From contig DASRWI010000036.1 of NCBI GenBank assembly GCA_035654655.1, forward strand, positions 1 through 29,617: 29,617 bases of DNA, in the 5' to 3' direction. Below are positions 1 through 8,257 of this stretch, in pieces; positions within the stretch are counted from its first letter, which is position 1; each line of letters begins with the position of its first letter. The translations under genes were made by a program, and so were the position numbers. The notes below the pieces were generated by a model. The model did not search any database, was not told the origin of the DNA, and saw only the letters and a program-made list of their open reading frames with translations. Origin of the DNA: DASRWI01 sp035654655 (lineage in GTDB: Bacteria; Bacteroidota; Ignavibacteria; Ignavibacteriales; Ignavibacteriaceae).

Positions 1-524
1 CTCCAGCAAACAATGGAGGTTCCACTATTACCGGTTACACGGTTACTTCGATTCCTGCAGGTGGAGTTGATCTCAACGCCGGTTCAACCTCGCTTACTCA
101 TTCCATTTCTGGCCTGACCAATGGTACCTCTTATACATTTAATGTGAAGGCGACCAATTCCGCCGGAACATCTATATTCTCATCTCTTTCAAATGCTGTG
201 ATTCCAAATGCTTCAATTAATATATCATATCTTAAAGATGGACTGATTGAAACTTCGCTTTCAGAAGTAATTAATAAAGAGCCAGTACGGATTGATATAT
301 TTCCAAATCCAAGTAAAGGAAGAATATCTATTCGCTTTTCTTCTCAACCTAATATTGGGGGTAGAATCGATATTCTGGATGTTTCCGGAAGAAAGGTAGC
401 TTCCCGCATCATCACAGGGATATCTGAAGAGTTTAACTTAGATCATGAAGCTCCAGGATTATATTTGGTAAAATCGTTTTTAGGTTCAGATCTAATCATT
501 CAAAAGTTGATAATAACAAAATAA
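1..524 (+). CDS. C-terminal part of a secreted fibronectin type III / T9SS sorting-domain protein (5' end outside window)
   Basis: The reading frame is open from base 3, so this is the 3' end of a longer gene rather than a 126-residue protein starting at 144. The first ~65 codons read as a fibronectin type III module, with GYTVT, SISGLTNGTSYTFNVKATN and a closing NAVIP. After a linker the last ~75 residues match a type IX secretion (Por secretion tail) domain: IDIFPNPSKGRISIRF, then GRIDILDVSGRKVAS, then PGLYLVK and a lysine-ending strand. Such proteins are exported by Sec, moved across the outer membrane by T9SS, then cleaved and anchored or released. The catalytic or adhesive part, if any, lies upstream and cannot be judged. 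It faces the polysaccharide genes tail to tail and is separated from them by a terminator, so it is probably functionally unrelated. Confidence 0.88.
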   Translation, partial: PANNGGSTITGYTVTSIPAGGVDLNAGSTSLTHSISGLTNGTSYTFNVKATNSAGTSIFSSLSNAVIPNASINISYLKDGLIETSLSEVINKEPVRIDIFPNPSKGRISIRFSSQPNIGGRIDILDVSGRKVASRIITGISEEFNLDHEAPGLYLVKSFLGSDLIIQKLIITK

Positions 525-542
525 ATAGAATATACATATATC

Positions 543-579
543 AAAAAATCCCCGGATCCTCGTATTGCGGGGATTTTTT
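543..579. terminator. Bidirectional intrinsic terminator
   Basis: A perfect 12-bp stem (AAAAAATCCCCG at 543-554 pairing with CGGGGATTTTTT at 568-579) encloses a 13-nt loop. The GC core is flanked by A on one side and T on the other, so it can end transcription from both directions. It sits between the convergent T9SS-protein gene (stop 524) and the last polysaccharide gene (stop 619). Confidence 0.85.
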
Positions 580-618
580 GATTGACTAAATTAATAAATT
601 CCGTTAGCTTATTAAAAG

Positions 619-1545
619 TCAGCTTCTAATGACAATTTTTGAACTGTCGTTGTAAATGGGATGCATAAATTCATTTTTCAATGGCAAGTCATGTAAGTTT
701 TTTTCAATCAACTCTTTAGTTTCCTGAATATGAACCTTAGAGGATGCCCCGAAAAGCACTGATTCTATTTTAGGAAACTTGTTTAGATATTCAATAGCTT
801 CTTTCGGACTTAAAGCTCCGGCAGCAAGCACCTGCATAGCCATTGGTCTGAAACATTTTTCTTGAAGATATTTTTCGTAAATCTCAATACCGCCACTCAT
901 TCGGAAGCCAATCTTATTAATAGAGCTACAAATAATTGGGTTTTCGATGCCTACTATATTCAAAGCATCCAACAGAGCAGGCATGTTCATTGTGATATAA
1001 CCTGGCTCAGCATGATAATTACTCCGAATATAGGAATCGTATTCTTTGAAAATAGTAAACATTTTCAGTCCCAAAATCATATCGACTAGTACATTTTGTA
1101 TAAAGATGACGGGAGTTTTGATCCCATGGAACATTTTCATTTCTGCATCAATCAGCAGTTTCATAAGGGCAATAAAATCGCTGTTCAGGTATGCTAATCC
1201 ACCTTTTGCAAATGTATTGAAAGGATTGCCTGGTACATATTGTTTAATGGTGCCTATAATTCCTAGCTCAGTAACTGCATTTGCATATTTGTGAGCATAT
1301 GGCATGCATGGATATATTTTAAAATTGATAAATTTTGATGGGTTACACCTTATGTATTCACATATGTTGGCAATCCGATCATGGGTAGTACACATGAAAG
1401 TGTTGATGCCTAATTCGATTGCATAATCCAACACTTTAATTATTGCAGCATCTTCTTTAAATCTAATAGACTGTTCACGTGCTTTTTCTTCCGAAGCATG
1501 GTTTATCGCAAAAAATTGGTTGTCGCCAAATATTACTTTGTCCAT
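619..1545 (-). CDS. Aldo/keto reductase-like TIM-barrel protein, last gene of the polysaccharide cluster
   Basis: The 308-residue protein has the feel of an aldo/keto reductase-type barrel. An early segment VLDYAIELGINTFMCTTHD resembles the strand that carries the active-site Asp/Tyr region. The C-terminal part AAGALSPKEAIEYLNKFP followed by ESVLFGASSKVHIQETKELI matches the usual cofactor-phosphate binding end of the family. The canonical D-Y-K-H tetrad is not obvious, so activity is uncertain. It starts inside the Gfo/Idh gene (13-bp overlap), which implies translational coupling. The pairing suggests both act on the same sugar or sugar nucleotide, but substrate and direction cannot be read from sequence. 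An isomerase or aldolase-like role is an alternative. Confidence 0.6.
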   Translation of the reverse strand: MDKVIFGDNQFFAINHASEEKAREQSIRFKEDAAIIKVLDYAIELGINTFMCTTHDRIANICEYIRCNPSKFINFKIYPCMPYAHKYANAVTELGIIGTIKQYVPGNPFNTFAKGGLAYLNSDFIALMKLLIDAEMKMFHGIKTPVIFIQNVLVDMILGLKMFTIFKEYDSYIRSNYHAEPGYITMNMPALLDALNIVGIENPIICSSINKIGFRMSGGIEIYEKYLQEKCFRPMAMQVLAAGALSPKEAIEYLNKFPKIESVLFGASSKVHIQETKELIEKNLHDLPLKNEFMHPIYNDSSKIVIRS

Positions 1546-2564
1546 GGTTTTTGTAATTTATAATCTTCAATTAACATTTTAATCACTTTATCGGTATGGA
1601 GTCCTTGCTCAAAAGAGTTGTAGCTTGCCTGCTTTTTGTTTTTAATACAATCGATGAAATGATCAATTTGTGCACTGTACTCCTCACCACGCAAATAAAA
1701 ATTCACTGGAATTGCAAATTCAGTAATATCCCTATAGGTCCAGCCCTTTTCAAGTCCTTCTTTTTTGCAAGCTTCTTTTAGAAAGAATTTGATTTCTGTG
1801 GCATCACAAATAATTTTACCCTTCTTTCCATAAACTGTAATAGATGTTGTCATTTTCCGATAAGTTTCGTCACTCCAATTCACCGACAATATTCCGCTTA
1901 AACCATTCTCCAGAGTTAAAATTCCATATACTGCATCTTCAACACCTTTGGAATAGATTCTTTTTAGCTGTGTTCCACTGGCTTTAATTGGTCGACCAAT
2001 GATCTCCTGGACCAGATTAATTACATGGGAAGCATAATCATAAAGACAACCTCCTCCTTCCTCAGGAACTGAACGCCAGGAATTTCCCTTTTCTTTGGTG
2101 ACAACCGGGCCGTAAGCCTCGCCAGAAAAATGCACTAAATCTCCAATTATTTCACAATTTAGTAAACGCTTCAACTCTCTGAAGGTGCCAATAAAATGGT
2201 TATGATACCCAATTTGATTGATTAGCCATTTACTGTTTGCTAGCTTGAACAACTCTTCGCCCTCGCTTGGAGATAGACAGAATGGTTTTTCGCAAAACAC
2301 ATGAAGTCCGTTATTAAGTGCATATTTTACCATAGGATAGTGAAAGCGGGTAGGGGTAGCAATACAAACAAATTCCGGTATTTCTTTTTCTATCATAATT
2401 TTATAATCGCTGTATGTCTTTACAGAACTAAACTTTTTAAATGCATTAACTACCATTGGGGATGTATCACAAATTGCAACTAAATCCACATCCGGATGAG
2501 CCCCAAGGATAGCAGCATGGGAAATTCCCATTTTACCTAGTCCAATGATTGCTCCTTTAATCAT
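1533..2564 (-). CDS. Gfo/Idh/MocA family NAD(P)-dependent oxidoreductase
   Basis: The 343-residue length is typical of the family. The N-terminal Rossmann fold carries GLGKMG (residues 8-13) with an acidic residue ending strand 2 (ICDTS, near 33). CEKP at 91-94 contains the family's conserved Lys. The C-terminal alpha/beta domain has GGGCLYDYASHVINL, which holds the usual Asp/His catalytic pair. These enzymes oxidise or reduce hydroxyl/keto groups on sugars, inositols and UDP-sugars. The start ATG overlaps the stop of the upstream WecG/TagA gene as ATGA, and the 3' end overlaps the next gene, so the three form a tightly coupled unit. The most likely role is making or modifying a sugar precursor for the polysaccharide; the substrate is unknown. 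Confidence 0.85.
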   Translation of the reverse strand: MIKGAIIGLGKMGISHAAILGAHPDVDLVAICDTSPMVVNAFKKFSSVKTYSDYKIMIEKEIPEFVCIATPTRFHYPMVKYALNNGLHVFCEKPFCLSPSEGEELFKLANSKWLINQIGYHNHFIGTFRELKRLLNCEIIGDLVHFSGEAYGPVVTKEKGNSWRSVPEEGGGCLYDYASHVINLVQEIIGRPIKASGTQLKRIYSKGVEDAVYGILTLENGLSGILSVNWSDETYRKMTTSITVYGKKGKIICDATEIKFFLKEACKKEGLEKGWTYRDITEFAIPVNFYLRGEEYSAQIDHFIDCIKNKKQASYNSFEQGLHTDKVIKMLIEDYKLQKPWTK

Positions 2565-3304
2565 ATCTTTTTAATTTTTAGAAATAATAATATTACGTGC
2601 CAGAAAAATAACATCTGGTTTCCAATGTTTCTTTTGAAAATTTCGGGTCTTAGAATTATCCGAATCAACCAACCTAATCTGATTCGAAACCAAAATGGAT
2701 GAATGGATTTTTGTGTACCAGCATACCAATCAAAAACGTTGCCAATGCAAATAGCTAAACCTGCATTTAATTGTTGACGATGATAGATGGCCCACTTTTC
2801 TTGTTTTGGGCAGGTCATACCGATAAAAAGAATATCTGGTTGAAATTTATTAATTCTTTCAACCATCAAAGAATTATCGTCATCTGAAAATTTTGGTTTA
2901 AACGGTGGTGAAAAAGTTTCAATAGTAATGTTGGGATATTCAATACTGGCTCTCGATTTAATTTTTTGCAAAGCATCATCAGATGATCCTAAAAAGAAAG
3001 CTTTACCATTATTTTTATCTAATAGTTTGAAAAAGTGATAAAATACATCTGGGCCCTGATTTTTTTTTATATTCCTTCCCTTAAGAATAAGAGAAGCCAA
3101 AGCAAAATAGACACCATCTAAAACCAAATAATCTGAATATTTTAAAGCTTTTTCAAATTCTAAATCTTTTGTTGAAATCCCATATGAATTTGGACTAATG
3201 GTATTTATAACTTTACACGATAAGGGATTAATTTTTATCTTAGTTAAATGATCTGAAAAGACTTTAAATCCCATCACATCTACAATCTTAATATAGTCTT
3301 TCAT
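2561..3304 (-). CDS. WecG/TagA/CpsF family glycosyltransferase (GT26)
   Basis: The 247-residue length fits GT26. The N-terminal half has NTISPNSYG and then VLDGVYFALA; Asp63 in VLDG sits where TagA-type enzymes carry their proposed catalytic acid. The family signature follows: PDILFIGMTCPKQEKW and then IGNVFDWYAGTQKSIHPFW. The C-terminal basic/hydrophobic stretch (RLGWLIRIILRPEIFKR) is the segment that brings these enzymes to the membrane. Members transfer N-acetylmannosamine-type sugars to polyprenyl-linked acceptors, so this gene probably adds an early sugar of the repeat unit. It starts a coupled three-gene unit and is separated from hddC by a 445-bp gap that carries a palindromic repeat. 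It may therefore be transcribed separately. Confidence 0.9.
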   Translation of the reverse strand: MKDYIKIVDVMGFKVFSDHLTKIKINPLSCKVINTISPNSYGISTKDLEFEKALKYSDYLVLDGVYFALASLILKGRNIKKNQGPDVFYHFFKLLDKNNGKAFFLGSSDDALQKIKSRASIEYPNITIETFSPPFKPKFSDDDNSLMVERINKFQPDILFIGMTCPKQEKWAIYHRQQLNAGLAICIGNVFDWYAGTQKSIHPFWFRIRLGWLIRIILRPEIFKRNIGNQMLFFWHVILLFLKIKKI

Positions 3305-3749
3305 TTAATATTGCAGGTGTTGTAATTTCACGAGAGTTAATTTGATAATAATTGCGGATGCTTTACCAGGCCCGATGGACAGTCGATGCTCCTCTGTAGG
3401 GACAATCTACTTATCCTATAATAGATACTCTTTTCATACCTTTCTGATACTTTTCTGTAACCTAAGGTTACAGAAAAGTATCAGAAAGGTATCAGATGGG
3501 TATCAGAGGCAGCATAAGTCCATGGGTTGACAGGCAGATCATCACCACTTTGTTTTTAATATCCATTTAAATGGCAAATGTTAAGCTGGTAGACAGTTAG
3601 TATACTTTCAAATGATAAAAGGCAGGCTTTAAAGGTTTTCAATAAGAAGAATAAATGGCTATTTCCTTCAAAGTAAGTGATCTCAAAGAATAGTTATTGA
3701 AGATTTTTATTTTTTTTTCTTTCTTTGTTTTTCTGTTATAGTCTAAGAT
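3305..3749. other. 445-bp intergenic region holding palindromic repeat copy 1
   Basis: No gene is visible here. It contains the 112-bp palindromic element (3422-3533). The 62-codon plus-strand frame at 3342-3530 runs straight through that element and is not a credible gene. Just after the hddC stop on the minus strand the sequence is A-rich (pyrimidine tract 3705-3735 on the plus strand) without a clear stem. I see no strong TANNTTTG promoter box ahead of the WecG/TagA gene. Confidence 0.6.
3422..3533. repeat. Palindromic interspersed element, copy 1 (28-bp arms, 11-bp unit array)
   Basis: Perfect inverted arms lie at 3436-3463 and 3465-3492 around a single base (A3464). On the right, four 11-bp units start at 3466, 3477, 3488 and 3499, with the pattern GGTTACAGAAA, AGTATCAGAAA, GGTATCAGATG, GGTATCAGAGG. 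The whole 112 bp aligns without gaps to 27888-27999, with 16 mismatches by eye. Within the arms the two copies differ only at two base pairs, and both sides change together. It could be a REP/MITE-like element, a protein-binding array or a hairpin RNA signal. No transposase is seen nearby. Confidence 0.85.
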
Positions 3750-4442
3750 TCACGCTTTTAATAATAATTGGTTCGCTTTATGATAATCATCCGGAATGCC
3801 GATATCTACAAATTGATTATTAAATTGTATCCCTTTTATTTTTTTATTCACAACTTCTTTTTCCAGTACCTCTTTTTCAAAGGAAAATTTCATTGGCAGA
3901 CTACTATCCTGAATAAATTTTTTATTTATAAAATATATTCCCCCGTTAATTAAACCATGTTGTATAAATAATTTTTCATGAAATTTATATATGTTAAAAT
4001 TATTATCAACGCTTACGGAGCCATATCGGTCAAAATCAGTCATTTCTTTTAATGCAATAGTAATTTTTCCATTTAATCGCATGTGTTCTGAAAGAAAAAT
4101 GTCAATGTCAATTGGGAAATAGGTATCTCCATTTACAACCATTATGTTTTCATCACTAGTTAATTCTAAAGCTTTTAAAATCCCTCCACCCGTACCTAAA
4201 GGTTCATCTTCAACCACATAATCAATGGGTATTTTCTTGAATGAAGAACCAAAATAACTTTTTATACAATCAGCTTTATAGCCAGCTGAAATTATAATTT
4301 TATTAATATTGTAAATAGACAACCACTTTAGAATATATTCCAGAAATGGTTTATTGTTTACAAGTGCCATTGGTTTTGGAACGTCATTTACAACTGATCG
4401 TAGGCGTGTTCCTAACCCTCCAGCTAGAATTATTACTTCCAT
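3750..4442 (-). CDS. hddC: D-glycero-D-manno-heptose 1-phosphate guanylyltransferase (HddC-type nucleotidyltransferase)
   Basis: The 230 residues form a single NTP-transferase domain. The N-terminal loop LAGGLGTRLR (7-16) with PKPMALVNNKPFLEY binds the nucleotide and the phosphosugar. ISAGYKADCIKSYFG, EPLGTGGGILKAL, VVNGDTYFPID (metal-binding Asp) and VDIGIPDDYHKA follow in family order. On the family's precedent it would couple GTP with D-glycero-alpha-D-manno-heptose 1-phosphate to give GDP-heptose. The stop of gmhA is 3 bp from this start, and a HddA-type kinase lies in the same run, which supports heptose over other sugar 1-phosphates. ADP- or CDP-using relatives cannot be excluded from sequence alone. 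Confidence 0.82.
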   Translation of the reverse strand: MEVIILAGGLGTRLRSVVNDVPKPMALVNNKPFLEYILKWLSIYNINKIIISAGYKADCIKSYFGSSFKKIPIDYVVEDEPLGTGGGILKALELTSDENIMVVNGDTYFPIDIDIFLSEHMRLNGKITIALKEMTDFDRYGSVSVDNNFNIYKFHEKLFIQHGLINGGIYFINKKFIQDSSLPMKFSFEKEVLEKEVVNKKIKGIQFNNQFVDIGIPDDYHKANQLLLKA

Positions 4443-4445
4443 ATC

Positions 4446-5030
4446 TTATTTTTTATATTCCTTAAACATATTTTCTTCGACAATTCCACAAATAATATGC
4501 TCAATCAATAAATGAACTTCTTGGATTCTTGGTGTTTCATTTGAAGGAACTTGAATACAAATATTACACAGATGAGCCATTTCTCCTCCTGATTCACCGG
4601 TAAATCCAATAGTAAAAATGTTTTTCTCATTACATTTTCTGATGGCTTCAAGAATATTTTTTGAATTACCTGAAGTTGAAATTCCTATAAATATGTCTCC
4701 TGTATTGCCTTGAGCTTCTATCTGTCGGGCAAATACCTTTTCGTAACCATAATCGTTTCCAATTGCAGTAATGATAGAAGAATCAGTTGTTAATGCCACT
4801 GAAGCCAAACCTGGTCGATCGAAATTAAACTTGCTTACAAATTCTCCTGCCATATGTTGTGCATCTGCAGCACTGCCTCCATTCCCAGCAATCAAGGTTT
4901 TAAATCCGCTTTTATAAGCATCTAATATTATAGAAGCTGAATTTTTAATCTTGTTTATAATTTCAGGGTTTTCTATGATACTCCTTTTTATTTCCATTGC
5001 ATTTTTGAAATGCTTTATAATTTCTTCCAT
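4446..5030 (-). CDS. gmhA: D-sedoheptulose 7-phosphate isomerase
   Basis: This is a 194-residue SIS-domain protein of standard GmhA length. Signature residues are visible: GNGGSAADAQH (49-59) in the phosphate-binding loop, AIGNDYGYEKVFARQIEA, ISTSGNSKNILEA, FTGESGG, TPRIQEVH, and the HLLIEHIICG helix whose His residues bind the metal and substrate. It converts sedoheptulose 7-phosphate to D-glycero-D-manno-heptose 7-phosphate in the cytoplasm, the first committed step of heptose nucleotide synthesis. It is followed at 3 bp by hddC. A 115-bp gap separates it from the upstream deacetylase gene, without an obvious promoter box. Being embedded in a polysaccharide locus, it probably serves the surface polymer rather than only LPS core. 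Confidence 0.93.
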   Translation of the reverse strand: MEEIIKHFKNAMEIKRSIIENPEIINKIKNSASIILDAYKSGFKTLIAGNGGSAADAQHMAGEFVSKFNFDRPGLASVALTTDSSIITAIGNDYGYEKVFARQIEAQGNTGDIFIGISTSGNSKNILEAIRKCNEKNIFTIGFTGESGGEMAHLCNICIQVPSNETPRIQEVHLLIEHIICGIVEENMFKEYKK

Positions 5031-5145
5031 TTTATTTAATATATGTGCAAATAAATTTCCTTTATGATTAAAATTATGTATATATGCTAATATTCAATCG
5101 TTTGTTATTGCTAATTTTAATTTAATTCAAAATTGTCTTAATCAA

Positions 5146-6066
5146 TCATGCCTTGTAATTTAATGATTTAATTAGTTCTTTTCTTTCATTAATTTCTCCG
5201 GTTGGTTTTAAATAAATAATGGGGCTCCAAAGTGAACCTAAAAACATTTTAGTCTTAAAAAACGGCATACTTTCACTATCAGTTACGCCCATCCGGGGAA
5301 TGCACATGGTATCCGATTTTATTGAGAAATTCTTTGGTTCTGTTGTAAAAGATAGGTGAATATCAAGTTCTCTTAAATAAGTTTTTTCTCGCAGTGTAAA
5401 ATCCATATTAGGAATTCCATTGGGGTAAGCGAAATATTTTATTTGCTGATTTAATAAAGTCGACAGTTCGAATATTGATTCTTTTATTTCATATCTACTA
5501 ATATTGTCATCTTCATTCTGCAAAATCGGATGATTGAGCGTATGCGCTCCAATAGTTATTAACTTTGATTGATTCACTTCTTTCAGGTTGTTAACCGTCA
5601 TATTTTGAAATACTTTTTTTTGAGTATTTGTTTTTTTCTGGTAAATCTTAATTATTTCATGGATCTGATTTATGTTATATGTCTTTAATATAGAAACGGA
5701 ACTAAATTTCATAAGATTATTAATTGGGATTTTTGACATATCGGACATGATTTGTTTTAATTCCAATTGATTATAACCAATTATTTCCTGGAACCAATAA
5801 TTAGATTTTTCTGTTATTATTTTAGGTGAGACGAATATAGAAGCGGGTACGTTATGTTTTTTTAATATTGGGAATATGCAATCATAAAAGGACTTGTCCC
5901 CATCATCAATTGTAATATGACATGTATTATTTAAGCTAATTCCATTTTTATAAAACGCATAAAGATCAGTGGCGTTTACAATTTTATACTTAGATTTTAA
6001 ATAGCAAATTATATTGTCAAGCCATACCATATTAGTCACACGATGAAAATTTATAATTTTATTCAT
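5146..6066 (-). CDS. NodB-type polysaccharide deacetylase family protein
   Basis: The 306-residue protein carries the NodB homology motifs in order: TIDDGDKSF (52-60, with the Asp pair of motif 1), a large insert, GAHTLNHP (173-180, motif 2 with metal-binding His175 and His179), and FAYPNG (212-217, motif 3). No signal peptide or transmembrane segment is apparent, so it is predicted to be cytoplasmic or peripheral. It may remove an acetyl group from a lipid-linked intermediate or sugar precursor rather than act on mature polymer. The insert between motifs 1 and 2 is long and AT-rich with no recognised domain. It overlaps the upstream GT4 gene by 8 bp, suggesting that the two products are made together and may work on the same sugar. 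Confidence 0.85.
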   Translation of the reverse strand: MNKIINFHRVTNMVWLDNIICYLKSKYKIVNATDLYAFYKNGISLNNTCHITIDDGDKSFYDCIFPILKKHNVPASIFVSPKIITEKSNYWFQEIIGYNQLELKQIMSDMSKIPINNLMKFSSVSILKTYNINQIHEIIKIYQKKTNTQKKVFQNMTVNNLKEVNQSKLITIGAHTLNHPILQNEDDNISRYEIKESIFELSTLLNQQIKYFAYPNGIPNMDFTLREKTYLRELDIHLSFTTEPKNFSIKSDTMCIPRMGVTDSESMPFFKTKMFLGSLWSPIIYLKPTGEINERKELIKSLNYKA

Positions 6067-7129
6067 AATTGTAAATTTTGTTTAATCTGGATATATAATG
6101 CTCCGGATTAAAGTTGGTAAAAATGGTTTGACGTGCATTTTTTCCCAATTCATGCCTATATTTTTTATATTTTGATAACTTTTCAATTGCTAAAACAATG
6201 TCATCAGAGGAATGTGATTTGACAAATAGTCCATTTACTCCATCGTTAATAACATATCCGATGGAACCTACATTGGTGGTTATAGGTACTAACCCGAATG
6301 ACATGCTTTCTAATAAAGCCATTGGTAATCCCTCATAAAAGGAAGGCAGAAGAAATACATCGCACTCTTTCAATAAATCTGTCTTTTGAATTCCTGCAAC
6401 TACACCTTTAAATTCAAAATCTACTCCCAATAAATCACTAAATTTCTTTTTGAATATTTCTTCCTCAGGTCCTTTACCAGCCAATAGAAATTTATATTTT
6501 AATCCCTTTTCTTTAAGGGATACCATTGCTTGGTATATAAACTCAAGTCCTTTATCACTTGAAATGCGTCCTAAAAACAGAAATTTAAAGTATTCATCAT
6601 TAGAATGATCGTGATCATATCGTTCTGCTTCTTTTAGGTCAATACAGTTTGGGAGAATATAAATATTACTATTTCTACTTTTATTTTTGATTATTTTTTC
6701 CTCCAATGGACTTAAAACTATAAGAGGCATATTAGGAACGAAAATTAATTTTAATAAATAGTTCATCCAAAAAGGATTCTTTTTATGCATTAGGAACTCG
6801 CCACCATGCAAATGCAATATCATTGATTTGCGAAAAATACGAGCCATTATTATAAGGGGGAAATCCCGTAAAATTGACTCTTTAGTTAATGCGAGGTTGA
6901 AATGTATTATATCTATTTTTTGAGAGAATATTACATAAGGCCATTTCAAGTAGATATGAAGAATGTTAATGAACCAGGATAAATTTCTTCTTTGGCAGTC
7001 TTTTCTGCCTAATTCAAAATGTAAATATGAATTTTTTGTATTGTATGTAATTATAAATTGTGTGATAGATGATATACCACTAACGTTCTTATTTGTATCA
7101 AGTGAAGGGGATGTTATTAAGATTTTCAT
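6059..7129 (-). CDS. GT4 family glycosyltransferase
   Basis: The 356 residues form a GT-B fold. The N-terminal domain shows IDIIHFNLALTKES and ILHLHGGEFL, typical of acceptor-domain loops. The C-terminal donor domain has FLFLGRISSDKGLEFIYQAM, LLAGKGPEEE, and the E-x7-E type signature in FYEGLPMALLESMSFG. It is a retaining transferase that would act at the inner cytoplasmic face of the membrane on an undecaprenyl-linked acceptor. It lies 10 bp downstream of the heptose kinase gene and overlaps the deacetylase gene. Being embedded among heptose genes makes it a candidate for the (6-deoxy)heptosyl transfer, but that is inference from position only. Confidence 0.9.
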   Translation of the reverse strand: MKILITSPSLDTNKNVSGISSITQFIITYNTKNSYLHFELGRKDCQRRNLSWFINILHIYLKWPYVIFSQKIDIIHFNLALTKESILRDFPLIIMARIFRKSMILHLHGGEFLMHKKNPFWMNYLLKLIFVPNMPLIVLSPLEEKIIKNKSRNSNIYILPNCIDLKEAERYDHDHSNDEYFKFLFLGRISSDKGLEFIYQAMVSLKEKGLKYKFLLAGKGPEEEIFKKKFSDLLGVDFEFKGVVAGIQKTDLLKECDVFLLPSFYEGLPMALLESMSFGLVPITTNVGSIGYVINDGVNGLFVKSHSSDDIVLAIEKLSKYKKYRHELGKNARQTIFTNFNPEHYISRLNKIYNYE

Positions 7130-7139
7130 GCTGATATAT

Positions 7140-8246
7140 TCACAATATTGGTTGAGCTTGAAAGTAGATTTTTCTTGTAGGGCTATGAAACGAATCTAAT
7201 TCTGAACTATTAAGTTCCATATTGTTTACTCTCCAACTAGTGGATCCGATAGTTACAAAATGAAAATTTACAAAATATCCCTCAAACTCGCTCAAAGCCT
7301 TTATTACATTTAATCTTTTAATGGGATCCACAAATAACATCATAAAGCCTCCACCACCCGCACCTGAAATTTTACCACAATATGCACCTGAATTTAATGC
7401 TCTATCATGAATTAATTCCAGATTCTTATTCGATACCATATCTGAAGTCCCTTTTTTTGCCTCCCATGCATGTTTCATTGTTGCAAATAATTGCCTGAAA
7501 TCGCCTTTTAGTAAGGCCTCCTTTATAATGAAAGAATTCTCCTTAATTTGATGCATTGCCATTAATCGTTGTTCTTGATTAATATTCAATATATTTTTTT
7601 GATCATCAATTATCTCTGCAGACGACCGTGAAACACCACTATTGAACAAAAGCATAGAAGCTTCAAGTTCATTAATATTTTTTTCTTTTATTTTAAGAGG
7701 ATTAACAATAACACGATTATTTTCATAAAATTCCATAAAATTGAATCCTCCAAAAGTTGCAGCATATTGGTCTTGCTTCCCTCCACTTAATCCAATATCA
7801 TTTCTTTCGATATTGTAGGCAAGTTGGGCAATTTCATATTCACCTAAAGGTAAATTTAACCATTCAACAAATGCCTGAAGGATAGCAACAACTACCGTTG
7901 AAGATGAACCTAATCCGGAACCTGCAGGGGCATCTGAAAATGTATACATTTCAAACGAAAGAGAATTGAGATGGAAATCTTTTATAATTCTATTATAGAC
8001 TCCTTTATGCAAATCAAGGATGCCATCAATAGGTAGATTGACCATTGACTTTATCCCATATCTTTCATTTCGATCTATTGAATAGATAAGAATTTGATTA
8101 TTATTTGTTGGCTTTAATGTACAATAAGCATACATATCTATAGTTGCGTTTAGAACGCAACCACCATAAATGTCGCAATATGGGCTAACATCGCTGCCTC
8201 CGCCCGCCAACCCTAATCTTAATGGTGCTCTTGATCGAATTATCAT
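7140..8246 (-). CDS. hddA: D-glycero-alpha-D-manno-heptose 7-phosphate kinase (GHMP family)
   Basis: The 368-residue GHMP kinase has the HddA pattern: an N-terminal RAPLRLGLAGGGSDVSPY (6-23), an ATP-loop DAPAGSGLGSSST (105-117), then NDIGLSGGKQDQYAATFGG, and a late GKISGAGGGGFMMLF glycine-rich motif. Very similar N-termini occur in galactokinase/mevalonate-type relatives, but the GGGSD-plus-SPY start and the company of gmhA and hddC argue for the heptose kinase. It phosphorylates heptose 7-phosphate at C1 to the alpha 1,7-bisphosphate, the GDP-branch anomer. The next step requires a GmhB phosphatase, not recognised in this window. It is closely spaced with its neighbours (11 and 10 bp), which fits one transcript. 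Confidence 0.9.
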   Translation of the reverse strand: MIIRSRAPLRLGLAGGGSDVSPYCDIYGGCVLNATIDMYAYCTLKPTNNNQILIYSIDRNERYGIKSMVNLPIDGILDLHKGVYNRIIKDFHLNSLSFEMYTFSDAPAGSGLGSSSTVVVAILQAFVEWLNLPLGEYEIAQLAYNIERNDIGLSGGKQDQYAATFGGFNFMEFYENNRVIVNPLKIKEKNINELEASMLLFNSGVSRSSAEIIDDQKNILNINQEQRLMAMHQIKENSFIIKEALLKGDFRQLFATMKHAWEAKKGTSDMVSNKNLELIHDRALNSGAYCGKISGAGGGGFMMLFVDPIKRLNVIKALSEFEGYFVNFHFVTIGSTSWRVNNMELNSSELDSFHSPTRKIYFQAQPIL

Positions 8247-8257
8247 CTTATCTTATT

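Noticed and set aside
3342..3530. 62-codon plus-strand frame
   Set aside because: It reads through the palindromic repeat, has no family features, and its codons are explained by the inverted arms.
3422..3533. Insertion sequence or complete transposon
   Set aside because: No transposase frame, no clear target duplication at the edges of the aligned 112 bp, and arms meet at one base instead of bounding a gene.
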